Assembly (NCBI GenBank): GCA_024742305.1
Contig: JANSYQ010000027.1
Span: forward strand, 1-43,136
Length of the DNA: 43,136 nucleotides
Direction: 5' to 3'
Source of the DNA: a bacterium
Lineage (GTDB): Bacteria; Bacteroidota; Bacteroidia; Flavobacteriales_D; Crocinitomicaceae
Below are positions 15,583 to 23,956 of this stretch, piece by piece. The notes beneath the pieces are model-generated. The model had not been told where the DNA came from, made no database searches, and worked only from the letters and a program-made list of their open reading frames with translations. The translations under genes were made by a program, and so were the position numbers. Every line of letters begins with the position of its first letter. The first letter of the stretch is position 1.

Positions 15583-16587
15583 ATGAAATTCCATATTCCC
15601 GAACCTTGTCATGAAAACTGGAACGAAATGACTCCTACCGAAAAGGGAGCATTTTGTAAAAAATGTGCCATAGAGGTGACAGATTTTACCAAAATGAATC
15701 CCTTCGAAATACGGAAAGTTCTCACTGAAAAACTAAACAAGAAGGAGCGTAGCTGCGGACATATCTCTCATAGACAACTCAGCGAAGTTAACGATATAGG
15801 TTTTTATTGGAAAAGCGAAAAACAACGTTTTCAATCTGTTTGGATGGTTTCTTTGCTTGCTGTTTTTGGATTAACACTCTTCAGTTGTCAAAATACACTT
15901 ACCAAGGAAGTGGTCTCTAAAATGGAAGAAGAGGCTACGAATATGTTAAATAAAGATGCCGAAAAGGATGAGCTACGCGTATCGAGAGATTCAACTGAAC
16001 ACACCACATCCATCGACACGTTATCTGTGAATATTGGCAATGAACTTCCTCATTTAAATGGTTTAATAACTTGGGACGAATATCCAAAAAAACCGATTGA
16101 CTGTGATGATGACAAGGAGTTTGTGTGGATCTTAGGAGATATTGGAGTTACCTTTGGTAATGTTTGCGTCCCCGAGGCAGAAAAACCTGACTTTCCGCCT
16201 TACACAGCGCAACCTACACAAAACTCTCCCACAGGCGAACAAATCATGCCATGGCCTCAAAGAAACAATGTTGGCAAGCGCTCAGATTTGGTATACGATA
16301 CAGAAACAACCGATTTTATCGCCTACATCTCACCTGCTCCAGTTAGGTTAGAAAGTCGCTTGATCATTGAAGCTTACGGTAACTATCAGATTCATCTGCA
16401 CTTAGAAGACGTAAAAACTCACAGCATATACAGCGATAAAAATGTAGATCTCACTGAAGGAGTGCACTCTTTCTCGTTGAACCTCGACAAACTTCCCAAA
16501 GGCAATTATCAGTTGGAATTAAACTCATGGCGCACCCAGCAGTCGATCCAATTTAAATGGAAAGGAGCGAAGTCACTATCTACCTGA
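15583..16587 (+). CDS. Membrane-anchored protein with Bacteroidota Cys-rich N-terminal motif
   Basis: 334 residues. The start, IPEPCHENWNEMTPTEKGAFC, then KKCAIEVTDFTKM, is a motif I know from many Bacteroidota proteins. In those it sits at the N-terminus, in the cytoplasm, ahead of one membrane helix. C9, H10, C25 and C28, with C58 and H60 (RSCGHI), could bind zinc, though that is inference. A hydrophobic helix at about 85-101 (VWMVSLLAVFGLTLFSC) crosses the membrane; the rest is a Glu/Asp/Pro-rich linker and then a beta-sandwich-like C-terminal region (LIIEAYGNYQIHLHLED ... LPKGNYQLELNSW) that resembles a sorting-domain fold without YPNP. No signal peptide. The function of the family is unknown; a sensor or anchoring role across the membrane is a guess. 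Confidence 0.75.
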   Translation: MKFHIPEPCHENWNEMTPTEKGAFCKKCAIEVTDFTKMNPFEIRKVLTEKLNKKERSCGHISHRQLSEVNDIGFYWKSEKQRFQSVWMVSLLAVFGLTLFSCQNTLTKEVVSKMEEEATNMLNKDAEKDELRVSRDSTEHTTSIDTLSVNIGNELPHLNGLITWDEYPKKPIDCDDDKEFVWILGDIGVTFGNVCVPEAEKPDFPPYTAQPTQNSPTGEQIMPWPQRNNVGKRSDLVYDTETTDFIAYISPAPVRLESRLIIEAYGNYQIHLHLEDVKTHSIYSDKNVDLTEGVHSFSLNLDKLPKGNYQLELNSWRTQQSIQFKWKGAKSLST

Positions 16588-16588
16588 T

Positions 16589-16655
16589 ACAAATACCTAA
16601 AGTATCCGCACAAATACCTGAATTTGAAGCAACTTGGCACTGTTTCTGACTTTTG
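16589..16655 (+). promoter_or_regulatory. Candidate promoter with 21-base-spaced direct repeats before the phospholipase gene
   Basis: ACAAATACCT occurs at 16589-16598 and again at 16610-16619, exactly 21 bases (two helical turns) apart. Just downstream is TTTG (16623-16626), then after 21 bases GACTTTTG (16648-16655), a one-mismatch fit to the -7 box TAnnTTTG. The second repeat also begins a small palindrome CAAAT..ATTTG. This layout is what an activator site next to a -33 element would look like. Confidence 0.4.
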
Positions 16656-16699
16656 TTGTATTATTAGCTTGCCTTAAGGCATAACCGTTATTCACTGAT

Positions 16700-18517
16700 A
16701 TGGACTTTTCTATTCTTACCTGGGCGCTTATAGGCGCAGCAATTGGTGCCGTAGTGGCATTGATCTTACAACAACGAAAAAAGAACGCTGATAACGCGGC
16801 ATCAACTACAGACTCAGATGCCTACGTAGAAACGGCTCCGCCAACTGATTCGGCTCCAACAAATCCGTCGGAAGTCAGTAACGTTTATACCGTCAATATG
16901 TACAAGGAGTACCAAACTACGGGTACGGGAGTTGGCGTGGCATTCTCAGGCGGTGGCTCTCGCTCGCTGTCGTGTACTCTAGGACAATTACGCGGATTGA
17001 AGCATCTAGGCAAATTAGAAGAGGTAGCGGCGATTTCGGCTGTATCAGGAGGTTCATGGGCATCTTCATTATACACCTATCTTCCAAATCACATTGATGA
17101 TGACAACTTTCTTGGTGCTCCCGTTGGAGATCCGGGAGAATTGACCTTGGATTACCATGGTGAGGTTGCAACGGCGTTGGATCGATTCTCGCCGCACAAC
17201 ATGGGGCAGGCTGCTGTAAACCTTGGTGTAATTGAAATGGCAACAAGAGCCGTAGAACTGTATTTAGAAGGTGTTCCGGCAGACGATCTTTGGGTACGAG
17301 TGATTGGTGAATATGTTTTCGCACCGTTTGATTTATTCAACACAACGCGACCGAAGTATTTTACAGAATCACTAGATTGGTTCAATACGAAAATCCAGCC
17401 GAATAACACGGAACTGACAATCAACGATTTTTATGTACCGAAACAAGGTCGACCTGAGTTAATTGTCAACTTCAATATTGCTCCCGAAGAAGGATCGGAC
17501 CAATTGTTCCCAATGGAGAGCACGCAAAAAATGGCAGGAATTCTACCTTCTTTTCCAAAATCCAACTTGAATGTTACGGATTTGGGAGGCGGATACATCG
17601 ATCCTTTTGGATTTGGTTCCAAAAATCAATCAACTCCTTCAGGAAATACTATACGGGTGGTAAAACCGGAAAATCGTTTTTCCGTTCACACAGCTTCAGG
17701 GTTGAGTAGCGCGGCATTTGCGGAGACACTGCTTCAAGCTACGAAATGGCCGTCTGAAGTTCAAAGTATTGTTCCCAAAAAGTACTATTGGCCGGTTATG
17801 AATCCTGCACAACCGTCGCAGCAATATGAGTTTGCAGATGGCGGAAATTTAGAAGATACCGCTATTACTGCTTTACTTCGACGTAAATTTGGTTCCATCA
17901 TTGCTTTTGTGAACGGATCCACTCCCATCTCTTGGGATGATAAAAACGAAGAGGTGGTGGTGAGCGAGCAAATTGCCGTTTTATTCGGCTATCAACCCAA
18001 AACGAAAACGGGGATTTTGGATGAAGATTACCTTCCTTGGGAGCGTTTCCCGGAAAACTATAAACCGGGCGATCCATTACAAAAAAGCTCTTACGCGACA
18101 TTTGCTTACGACCGTGTTTTTGATCCAAATCTCTTTCTAGAATTCACACAAAACCTTTACGACATTTACATACAAGGTGGAACAACCATGTGGAAAATGG
18201 AAAATGTAAAAGTTATGGACCAACCACATTTAGGAGTTGAGGCATACACACTCGGTAAAATCCTGTGGGTTGTTAACACAGATGTGAAAGACTTTACAGA
18301 TAAATTGGAGGGATTAATTCAAGATGATATTGCCCTCGGTGATGCCGGACAGTTCGCTCATTTTCCTTACTATGAAACGATTGGTCAGTTACACTTATCA
18401 AAACGACAAGTCAACTTGTTAGCGCACCTTTCGTGTTGGAACATTATCTCGCAAAACGTTGCTGGAAATCAAGGAGGAGTGAACAATCAACAGATGTTCT
18501 TAAGCATGTTTGATTAA
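16700..18517 (+). CDS. Membrane-anchored patatin/cPLA2-like phospholipase
   Basis: 605 residues. An N-terminal helix (residues 5-24) followed by RKK and a Pro/Thr/Ala linker (30-60) suggests a signal-anchor. The catalytic region begins GVGVAFSGGGSRS (77-89), the oxyanion loop of the patatin/cPLA2 superfamily. The nucleophile elbow is AVSGGSW with S116, and the catalytic Asp is in FADGGNLED (D380). The SGGSW elbow and the overall length resemble the cytosolic phospholipase A2/lysophospholipase group more than short bacterial patatins. It should hydrolyse acyl ester bonds of phospholipids or lysophospholipids. Orientation in the membrane is uncertain: N-in would place the enzyme in the periplasm. 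The 3' end overlaps the convergent rel gene by 4 bases. Confidence 0.83.
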   Translation: MDFSILTWALIGAAIGAVVALILQQRKKNADNAASTTDSDAYVETAPPTDSAPTNPSEVSNVYTVNMYKEYQTTGTGVGVAFSGGGSRSLSCTLGQLRGLKHLGKLEEVAAISAVSGGSWASSLYTYLPNHIDDDNFLGAPVGDPGELTLDYHGEVATALDRFSPHNMGQAAVNLGVIEMATRAVELYLEGVPADDLWVRVIGEYVFAPFDLFNTTRPKYFTESLDWFNTKIQPNNTELTINDFYVPKQGRPELIVNFNIAPEEGSDQLFPMESTQKMAGILPSFPKSNLNVTDLGGGYIDPFGFGSKNQSTPSGNTIRVVKPENRFSVHTASGLSSAAFAETLLQATKWPSEVQSIVPKKYYWPVMNPAQPSQQYEFADGGNLEDTAITALLRRKFGSIIAFVNGSTPISWDDKNEEVVVSEQIAVLFGYQPKTKTGILDEDYLPWERFPENYKPGDPLQKSSYATFAYDRVFDPNLFLEFTQNLYDIYIQGGTTMWKMENVKVMDQPHLGVEAYTLGKILWVVNTDVKDFTDKLEGLIQDDIALGDAGQFAHFPYYETIGQLHLSKRQVNLLAHLSCWNIISQNVAGNQGGVNNQQMFLSMFD

Positions 18518-20724
18518 TCTTCACTTTGTCGAACAACGCGTTGTACGCCTTCTACTTGCTCAAACTTGTGCATGAGTGACTTCAGGTGCTCGGTATCGTA
18601 AACCAACACTTTTATCGACCCCTTAAAAACGCCGTCCGTTGTCTCAAATGAAATGGACTTCATGTTCACGTTGTGCTGATTGGAAATGATCTCAGTGATT
18701 CTATTCACCAATCCAATTCGGTCGATTCCATACACCGTAATGGAAGCCAAACTTTCTTTGAGCTTTGAACTTTCCCAGCGCGCTTTAATACAACGATACG
18801 CCATTTTCGACATCAAGTGTTCCGCATTTGGACAACTGTAACGGTGTACTTTAATTCCATCGTTAATTGTGATGAAACCGAACACATCATCTCCAGGGAT
18901 TGGATTACAACAAGACGCCATCTGATACTCAATATCCTTAAAATTTTCGCCGATGATAATCGTATCCGATTTATCCACCTTCGCCATAGGAGAAATGTGG
19001 TACTTACTTTTCTTACGAACAGAGCTTTTCTTCTCCAACTGGAGTAATCCCGCTTTGTTTTCCAGCTCACGGATTTTCGTCAAGTCGATTTTTCCTTTTG
19101 CGATTTGGAAATACAGTTCTGTCGCACTTGGTATCTTATACAGCTTCTCTAAAACCGTAATGTTCTCGGAAGCAAAACGAAGGTTGTATTGTTTAAGTTT
19201 TCGGGTAAGAATTTCTCGTCCATCAGCTGCAATTCGCTTTCGCTCTTCATTTAACGAAGACTTAATTTTCTGACGGGCACGAGCTGTTGCCACCATTCGT
19301 AGCCATTCCTCGTTCGGCTTTTGCTTCGAGGAAGTAATAATTTCTACCTGATCACCGCTCTGCAATTGATAACTCAAGGGCACCAAACGGGTGTTCACTT
19401 TCGCACCGATGCATTTATCTCCGATGTCCGTATGAATGTCGTAAGCAAAGTCCAAAATAGTAGAACCCGTAGGAAGAACGCGTAAATCCCCTTTAGGTGT
19501 AAAGATGTAAATCTCCTCAGCGAATAAGTTCAGTTTGAATTCGTCGATGAAATCCATGGCGTTGACATCCGGACTCTCCAACAAATCACGAATTTCGGCG
19601 ATCCAACGATCAAATTTACTCTCATCCGTCTTCGATTCCTTGTAGCGATAATGCGCTGCCAAGCCTTTTTCGGCGATTTCGTCCATGCGCTCGCTTCGAA
19701 TCTGCACTTCCACCCACTTTCCAGTAGGAGACATTACCGTTGTATGCAAAGATTCATAACCGTTCGCCCGTGGTGTTGAAATCCAGTCACGCAAACGATC
19801 AGGACTGGGCTGATAGAAATCTGTTACAATTGAGTACACGCGCCAACAATCAGGCTTTTCCTGTACTTCAGGTGTATCCAATATAATTCGAATAGCGAAG
19901 ATGTCGTACACTTCCTCAAATGGAACACCTTTCGTTCGAATCTTTCTGTAAATCGAAGAAATAGATTTCGTTCTTACTTTGATTTTGTAACGATAGCCCT
20001 CACGCGTCAACGCCTCTCGAATAGGGTTTGTAAATCTTCGGATGAAGCGATTTCGAGCATCTTTTGTGGACTTGAGTTTGTTCTGTATGTCTTGATAAAC
20101 TTCAGGATCGGTGTAACTCAAAGCCAAATCTTCCAATTCGCTTTTCACCGAATACAAGCCCAGTCTATGCGCAAGTGGCGCATAAAGAAACGTTGTCTCC
20201 GAGGCAATTTTTACTTGCTTGTCATGGCGCATTGAATCAAGCGTGCGCATGTTATGCAAGCGATCGGCCAATTTGATCAGAACCACACGAATGTCGTCCG
20301 AAATGGTTAAAACCATCTTACGGAAGTTTTCCGCTTGTACTGATGCATTCTCGTCAAAAACCTCCGGAATTTTGGTCAAACCGTCAATAATGAGACGCTC
20401 TTTGTGTCCAAATAAGTCCTCAATATCTTCCAGTGTGATATGCGTATCTTCCACCGTATCGTGCAACAATGCGCAAACGACAGCAGTAGCGCCCAACCCC
20501 ATTTCATCAATACAGATGCGTGCCACGGCAATTGGGTGAAAAATATACGGTTCTCCTGATTTACGACGCATGTCTTTATGCGCTTCCACGGCAACGTCAA
20601 ACGCTTTACGGATAAGACGCGTATCTTCCTTGCTTCGATTTTTTAAGGCACGAAGCAAACCGCGAAAGGCATTTAAAATATCCTTACGCTCTTTCTCAAG
20701 GTCGATGTTGAGTTCTTCTTGCAT
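18514..20724 (-). CDS. Bifunctional (p)ppGpp synthetase/hydrolase (Rel/SpoT)
   Basis: Makes and degrades the alarmone (p)ppGpp. 736 residues with the full long-RSH order. The HD hydrolase domain (about 40-200) has H63, the H88-D89 pair (LLHDTVEDT) and D153, so hydrolysis should be active. The synthetase domain (about 245-360) has YDIFAIRI, ANGYESLHT and VEVQIR. The charge-determining motif is RLRD (310-313), close to the RxKD of bifunctional enzymes and unlike the ExDD of RelA-only enzymes. A TGS domain (about 410-470), a CC/zinc-finger region with SCCNPIPGDD, and a C-terminal ACT domain (about 660-736) follow. Its ATG abuts the fumarylacetoacetase stop (TAAATG), so the two are probably co-transcribed. 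Confidence 0.95.
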   Translation of the reverse strand: MQEELNIDLEKERKDILNAFRGLLRALKNRSKEDTRLIRKAFDVAVEAHKDMRRKSGEPYIFHPIAVARICIDEMGLGATAVVCALLHDTVEDTHITLEDIEDLFGHKERLIIDGLTKIPEVFDENASVQAENFRKMVLTISDDIRVVLIKLADRLHNMRTLDSMRHDKQVKIASETTFLYAPLAHRLGLYSVKSELEDLALSYTDPEVYQDIQNKLKSTKDARNRFIRRFTNPIREALTREGYRYKIKVRTKSISSIYRKIRTKGVPFEEVYDIFAIRIILDTPEVQEKPDCWRVYSIVTDFYQPSPDRLRDWISTPRANGYESLHTTVMSPTGKWVEVQIRSERMDEIAEKGLAAHYRYKESKTDESKFDRWIAEIRDLLESPDVNAMDFIDEFKLNLFAEEIYIFTPKGDLRVLPTGSTILDFAYDIHTDIGDKCIGAKVNTRLVPLSYQLQSGDQVEIITSSKQKPNEEWLRMVATARARQKIKSSLNEERKRIAADGREILTRKLKQYNLRFASENITVLEKLYKIPSATELYFQIAKGKIDLTKIRELENKAGLLQLEKKSSVRKKSKYHISPMAKVDKSDTIIIGENFKDIEYQMASCCNPIPGDDVFGFITINDGIKVHRYSCPNAEHLMSKMAYRCIKARWESSKLKESLASITVYGIDRIGLVNRITEIISNQHNVNMKSISFETTDGVFKGSIKVLVYDTEHLKSLMHKFEQVEGVQRVVRQSED

Positions 20725-21996
20725 TTACTTTGCCGGTAGCAATTTCGCCGTAACCTCCCCAAAACCAATACGAACACCGTTCTTTTCGCTGTAACCGCGC
20801 ATGGTGACAGTGTCGTTATCTAAAATAAACTTACGCTCTGTTCCATCAGGCATAGCGACTGGCTTTGTGCCTTTCCAGGAAATCTCCAACATGGAACCGA
20901 ATTGTCCTTCTTCCGGACCTGAAATAGTTCCAGACGCCATCATATCACCATTTTTGATGTTACAACCATTAACGGTATGGTGCGCCAATTGCTGGTTCAT
21001 GTTCCAGTACATGAATTTGTAGTTGGAATTTCCTACGACTTTCTCTTCGCTGTTTTCCGGCGTTATGGCCACCTCTAAGTTGATGTCAATGTGCTTGTCT
21101 CCTGAATACTCAAGGTATGGCAGTACTTTCGGATCTTGCACTGGTCCCGCCACTCGGAACGGTTCCAAAGCATCCAAAGTGACAATCCAAGGAGAAACGT
21201 GAGATGCAAAGTTCTTCGCGAGGAAAGGCCCTAATGGAACATATTCCCATTTCTGAATGTCGCGCGCCGACCAATCATTAAACAAACACATTCCAAAAAT
21301 GTAATCGTCTGCCTCTTCTGTTGTGATTGAGTCTCCCAACGGTTTTCCTTCATAGGTCACAAAGCCCATTTCCAGTTCGAAATCAAACAGTTTACACGGA
21401 CCGAAAACTGGTGGTTCATCTTCACTTGGTTTCTGCTGTCCTTTTGGACGATGCACAGGCGTTCCTGACACCACAATGGATGAAGCTCTACCATGATACC
21501 CTACCGGAATATGCTTCCAGTTTGGCAGCAAAGCGTTGTTAGGATCGCGGAACATACACCCTACGTTGAAGGCATGTTGTTCGCTTGAGTAAAAGTCGGT
21601 GTAATCGCCCACCTTCACCGGCATCAATAATTCAACATCATCCACGTCGATCAGAACTTGTTGAACATGGTGTTCGTTTTTTGCTAGATCGTTGTATCCT
21701 TCGCTAAACAGCTTTGACAATCGGTTGCGTAATGCCCGTGTACCCTGCTTTCCTTTTTCCATCATTGGGTTCAGCGCATCTGTTTCGAAATCACTGCGAT
21801 CAAAAGGAAGATTATCCAAGTATCCGAGAACAAAAAGTGCCAAAAGATCAATGGCCTTATCGCCAATTCTTGAAGCAACTCGTGTTCCCTCAGACGTTTT
21901 GATCACTCCAAAGGGAATATTTTGAATAGGAAAGTCAGAATTTTCAGGGATTTCAATCCATGATTTTAAGTTCGGATCATTCGCTGCGATTGTCAT
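20725..21996 (-). CDS. fahA: Fumarylacetoacetase
   Basis: Hydrolyses 4-fumarylacetoacetate to fumarate and acetoacetate, the last step of tyrosine/phenylalanine catabolism by homogentisate. 423 residues, matching the full-length eukaryotic-type enzyme (about 420) with its N-terminal SH3-like domain (1-115). The FAH catalytic domain follows, with FYSSEQHAFNVGCMFR, PVGYHGRASS, the metal-binding FELEMGFV and FNDWSARDIQKWEYVPLGPF. The substrate-binding Tyr/Arg segment YHGRASS is intact. No hmgA, hppD or maiA gene is adjacent, so the rest of the pathway lies elsewhere. It sits immediately before rel with no gap, and ychF lies 32 bases upstream on the same strand. Confidence 0.95.
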   Translation of the reverse strand: MTIAANDPNLKSWIEIPENSDFPIQNIPFGVIKTSEGTRVASRIGDKAIDLLALFVLGYLDNLPFDRSDFETDALNPMMEKGKQGTRALRNRLSKLFSEGYNDLAKNEHHVQQVLIDVDDVELLMPVKVGDYTDFYSSEQHAFNVGCMFRDPNNALLPNWKHIPVGYHGRASSIVVSGTPVHRPKGQQKPSEDEPPVFGPCKLFDFELEMGFVTYEGKPLGDSITTEEADDYIFGMCLFNDWSARDIQKWEYVPLGPFLAKNFASHVSPWIVTLDALEPFRVAGPVQDPKVLPYLEYSGDKHIDINLEVAITPENSEEKVVGNSNYKFMYWNMNQQLAHHTVNGCNIKNGDMMASGTISGPEEGQFGSMLEISWKGTKPVAMPDGTERKFILDNDTVTMRGYSEKNGVRIGFGEVTAKLLPAK

Positions 21997-22028
21997 AATA
22001 TATGTTTGGTTTGAGTTCTATTTTAAAA

Positions 22029-23126
22029 TTAAACATTAAAGCGGAAATGCATAATGTCTCCATCAGAAACCACGTACTCCTTCCCCTCTACTCTGAATTT
22101 ACCAGCCTCTTTCACAGCTGCCTCGCTTCCTAAGTTCACAAAGTCGTCGTAGGTCATTACCTCAGCTCGGATAAATCCTTTCTCGAAATCCGTATGAATT
22201 ACGCCGGCCGCCTGAGGAGCGGTCATGCCTTTTTTGATGGTCCATGCGCGTACCTCCTTCTCACCTGCTGTGAAGTACGTATCCAAATTCAATAATTTAT
22301 ACGCCGAGCGAATCAAACGATTTACGCCTGGTTCTTCCAATTCCAATTCATCAAGGAACATTTGACGTTCTTCGTAAGTCTCCAACTCCATAATGTCGGA
22401 TTCGATGGCCGCACCAATCACAAGTACCTCGGCATCTTCATCTTTCACCGCTTCTTTCACTGCGTCTACATGCGCATTTCCTGATTTTACCGAAGCTTCT
22501 TCGACATTACACAAGTACATCACTGGCTTTGATGTAATCAATTGAAACGACTTCATGATCGGAGCTTCCTTGTCGTCAACTGTCAATGTTCGAGCTGATT
22601 CACCCTCCTCCAAAATGGCTTTGATACGATTCGCCAAATCGTGTTCTTTGATCGCATCCTTGTCTCCTGACTTGATCACGCGACTCAACGACTGAATTCG
22701 TTTCTCAATGGTTTCTAGGTCTTTCAACTGGAGCTCGGTATCAATGATTTCCTTGTCACGCACTGGATCAACGGATCCATCTACGTGTACCACATTTCCG
22801 TCATCGAAACAACGAAGCACGTGAATAATGGCATCGGTTTCGCGGATATTGGCCAAGAATTGATTCCCAAGTCCTTCACCTTTTGACGCGCCCTTAACCA
22901 AACCGGCAATATCCACAATTTCCATGGTCGTTGGTACCACTTTTTCAGGGGAAACCAAAGACTCCAATTTTGCCAGTCGCTCATCAGGAACAGAAATGGT
23001 TCCAATGTTAGGTTCTATCGTACAAAACGGATAGTTCGCCGACTGCGCTTTCGCGTTCGACAAGCAGTTAAATAAGGTTGATTTTCCAACGTTCGGAAGC
23101 CCAACGATTCCACATTTCAGAGACAT
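22029..23126 (-). CDS. ychF: Ribosome-binding ATPase YchF (Obg-family)
   Basis: A translation-associated P-loop NTPase of 365 residues. The G1 loop is GLPNVGKST (9-17), followed by NYPFCTIEPN and the G3 region DIAGLVKGASKGEGLGNQFL. The base-specificity segment reads YLCNVEE instead of the GTPase NKxD, which is the reason YchF proteins prefer ATP. A coiled-coil arm (QLKDLETIEKRIQSL...) and a C-terminal TGS-like domain (TAGEKEVRAWTIKKGMTAPQAAG ... FEKGFIRAEV) complete the protein. It starts a leftward group with fahA and rel; a -7 box (TATCTTTG on the minus strand) lies 18 bases before the ATG. Confidence 0.97.
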   Translation of the reverse strand: MSLKCGIVGLPNVGKSTLFNCLSNAKAQSANYPFCTIEPNIGTISVPDERLAKLESLVSPEKVVPTTMEIVDIAGLVKGASKGEGLGNQFLANIRETDAIIHVLRCFDDGNVVHVDGSVDPVRDKEIIDTELQLKDLETIEKRIQSLSRVIKSGDKDAIKEHDLANRIKAILEEGESARTLTVDDKEAPIMKSFQLITSKPVMYLCNVEEASVKSGNAHVDAVKEAVKDEDAEVLVIGAAIESDIMELETYEERQMFLDELELEEPGVNRLIRSAYKLLNLDTYFTAGEKEVRAWTIKKGMTAPQAAGVIHTDFEKGFIRAEVMTYDDFVNLGSEAAVKEAGKFRVEGKEYVVSDGDIMHFRFNV

Positions 23127-23143
23127 GTAATTCGAATTTTCAG

Positions 23144-23151
23144 CAAAGATA
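23144..23151 (-). promoter_or_regulatory. -7 box (TATCTTTG) before ychF
   Basis: CAAAGATA on the plus strand, an exact TAnnTTTG on the minus strand, 18 bases before the ychF ATG. No matching -33 TTTG is evident. Confidence 0.42.
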
Positions 23152-23188
23152 ACGGAAAGATGGAATTTTGAAGTGCGGAGAGCCTAGA

Positions 23189-23295
23189 TAAAAGACCGCT
23201 GCGCTCAAAGATGAAAGACTATTTGCCTTTGAAAGATAATGCTCGTCCAATGGGTACACGTCTTTTGTCTCAGTTCTTTTCATCTTTTATCTGTA
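23189..23295. repeat. Degenerate heptad repeat, two inverted blocks between divergent genes
   Basis: The left block on the plus strand contains GATAAAA, GATGAAA and GAAAGATA. The right block is inverted (minus strand: GATAAAA, GATGAAAA, GAACTGA, GACAAAA, GAC). The outer arms AGATAAAAGA and TCTTTTATCT are perfectly complementary about 90 bases apart. The unit class is the same as at 6296-6345. Confidence 0.45.
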
Positions 23296-23350
23296 GAATT
23301 TACGCTCAACTGGTCGATTTTGGATAATTTCGGCATTGAAAAGAACGCAC

Positions 23351-23956
23351 ATGAAAGAAGAAATGCGCCAAATAATTGAATCGGAGATTGAGGCGATTCG
23401 CAATATTCCACTCGACGGAAGCATTGAATCCGCTGTGGAGTGTATTCTCCAACAGGTTCACCAAGAAGGAGGAAAAGTGGTCATCAGCGGAATGGGTAAG
23501 GCCGGTCAAATTGGTATTAACATTGCCACAACGCTGTCTTCGACAGGAACACCATCTGTTTTCTTGCATCCAAGTGAGGCGCAACACGGAGATTTGGGAA
23601 TGCTTCAGAAAGATGATGTTCTATTTCTTATCTCCAACTCGGGTAAAACGAATGAGATTTTGGATCTCGTCCATCTTTCACAGCGACTATACGAAGGAAT
23701 GCCAATTATCGGTTTAACGGGAAACCCTGACGGTGAATTGAGCGAGTACTGCGATATCACCATTTGTACCGGATCACCGAAAGAAGTATGTCCGTTGGGA
23801 CTTACTCCCACTACCTCCACTACCGTAATGACCGTGGTTGGAGATCTTATCGTAGTTCAAACGATGAAAGCCATCGGATTTACCAAAGAGGCTTACGCCA
23901 AACGTCACCATAGCGGCTACCTTGGAAAAAAAGCAAAGAATGAAGTATCAGAATAA
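23351..23956 (+). CDS. kdsD: Arabinose-5-phosphate isomerase, SIS-only type
   Basis: Interconverts D-ribulose 5-phosphate and D-arabinose 5-phosphate, the first step of Kdo synthesis. About 201 residues from the ATG at 23351; the frame is open to a TTG at 23336 but ATG is preferred. Family motifs: SGMGKAGQIG, STGTPSVFLHPSEAQHGDLGML, ISNSGKTNEI, CPLGLTPTTSTT and the terminal RHHSGYLGKKA. E. coli KdsD is about 328 residues and has two CBS domains after the SIS domain; here they are missing, the short single-domain form known from Bacteroidota. Loss of CBS implies loss of nucleotide-type allosteric control. kdsA follows with a 17-base overlap, which strongly supports the role. Confidence 0.9.
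   Translation: MKEEMRQIIESEIEAIRNIPLDGSIESAVECILQQVHQEGGKVVISGMGKAGQIGINIATTLSSTGTPSVFLHPSEAQHGDLGMLQKDDVLFLISNSGKTNEILDLVHLSQRLYEGMPIIGLTGNPDGELSEYCDITICTGSPKEVCPLGLTPTTSTTVMTVVGDLIVVQTMKAIGFTKEAYAKRHHSGYLGKKAKNEVSE

Noticed and set aside
10159-16587. A complete defence or toxin-antitoxin island
   Set aside because: The genes are exported or T9SS cargo proteins with no nuclease, toxin or restriction motifs; the region looks accessory but not defensive.
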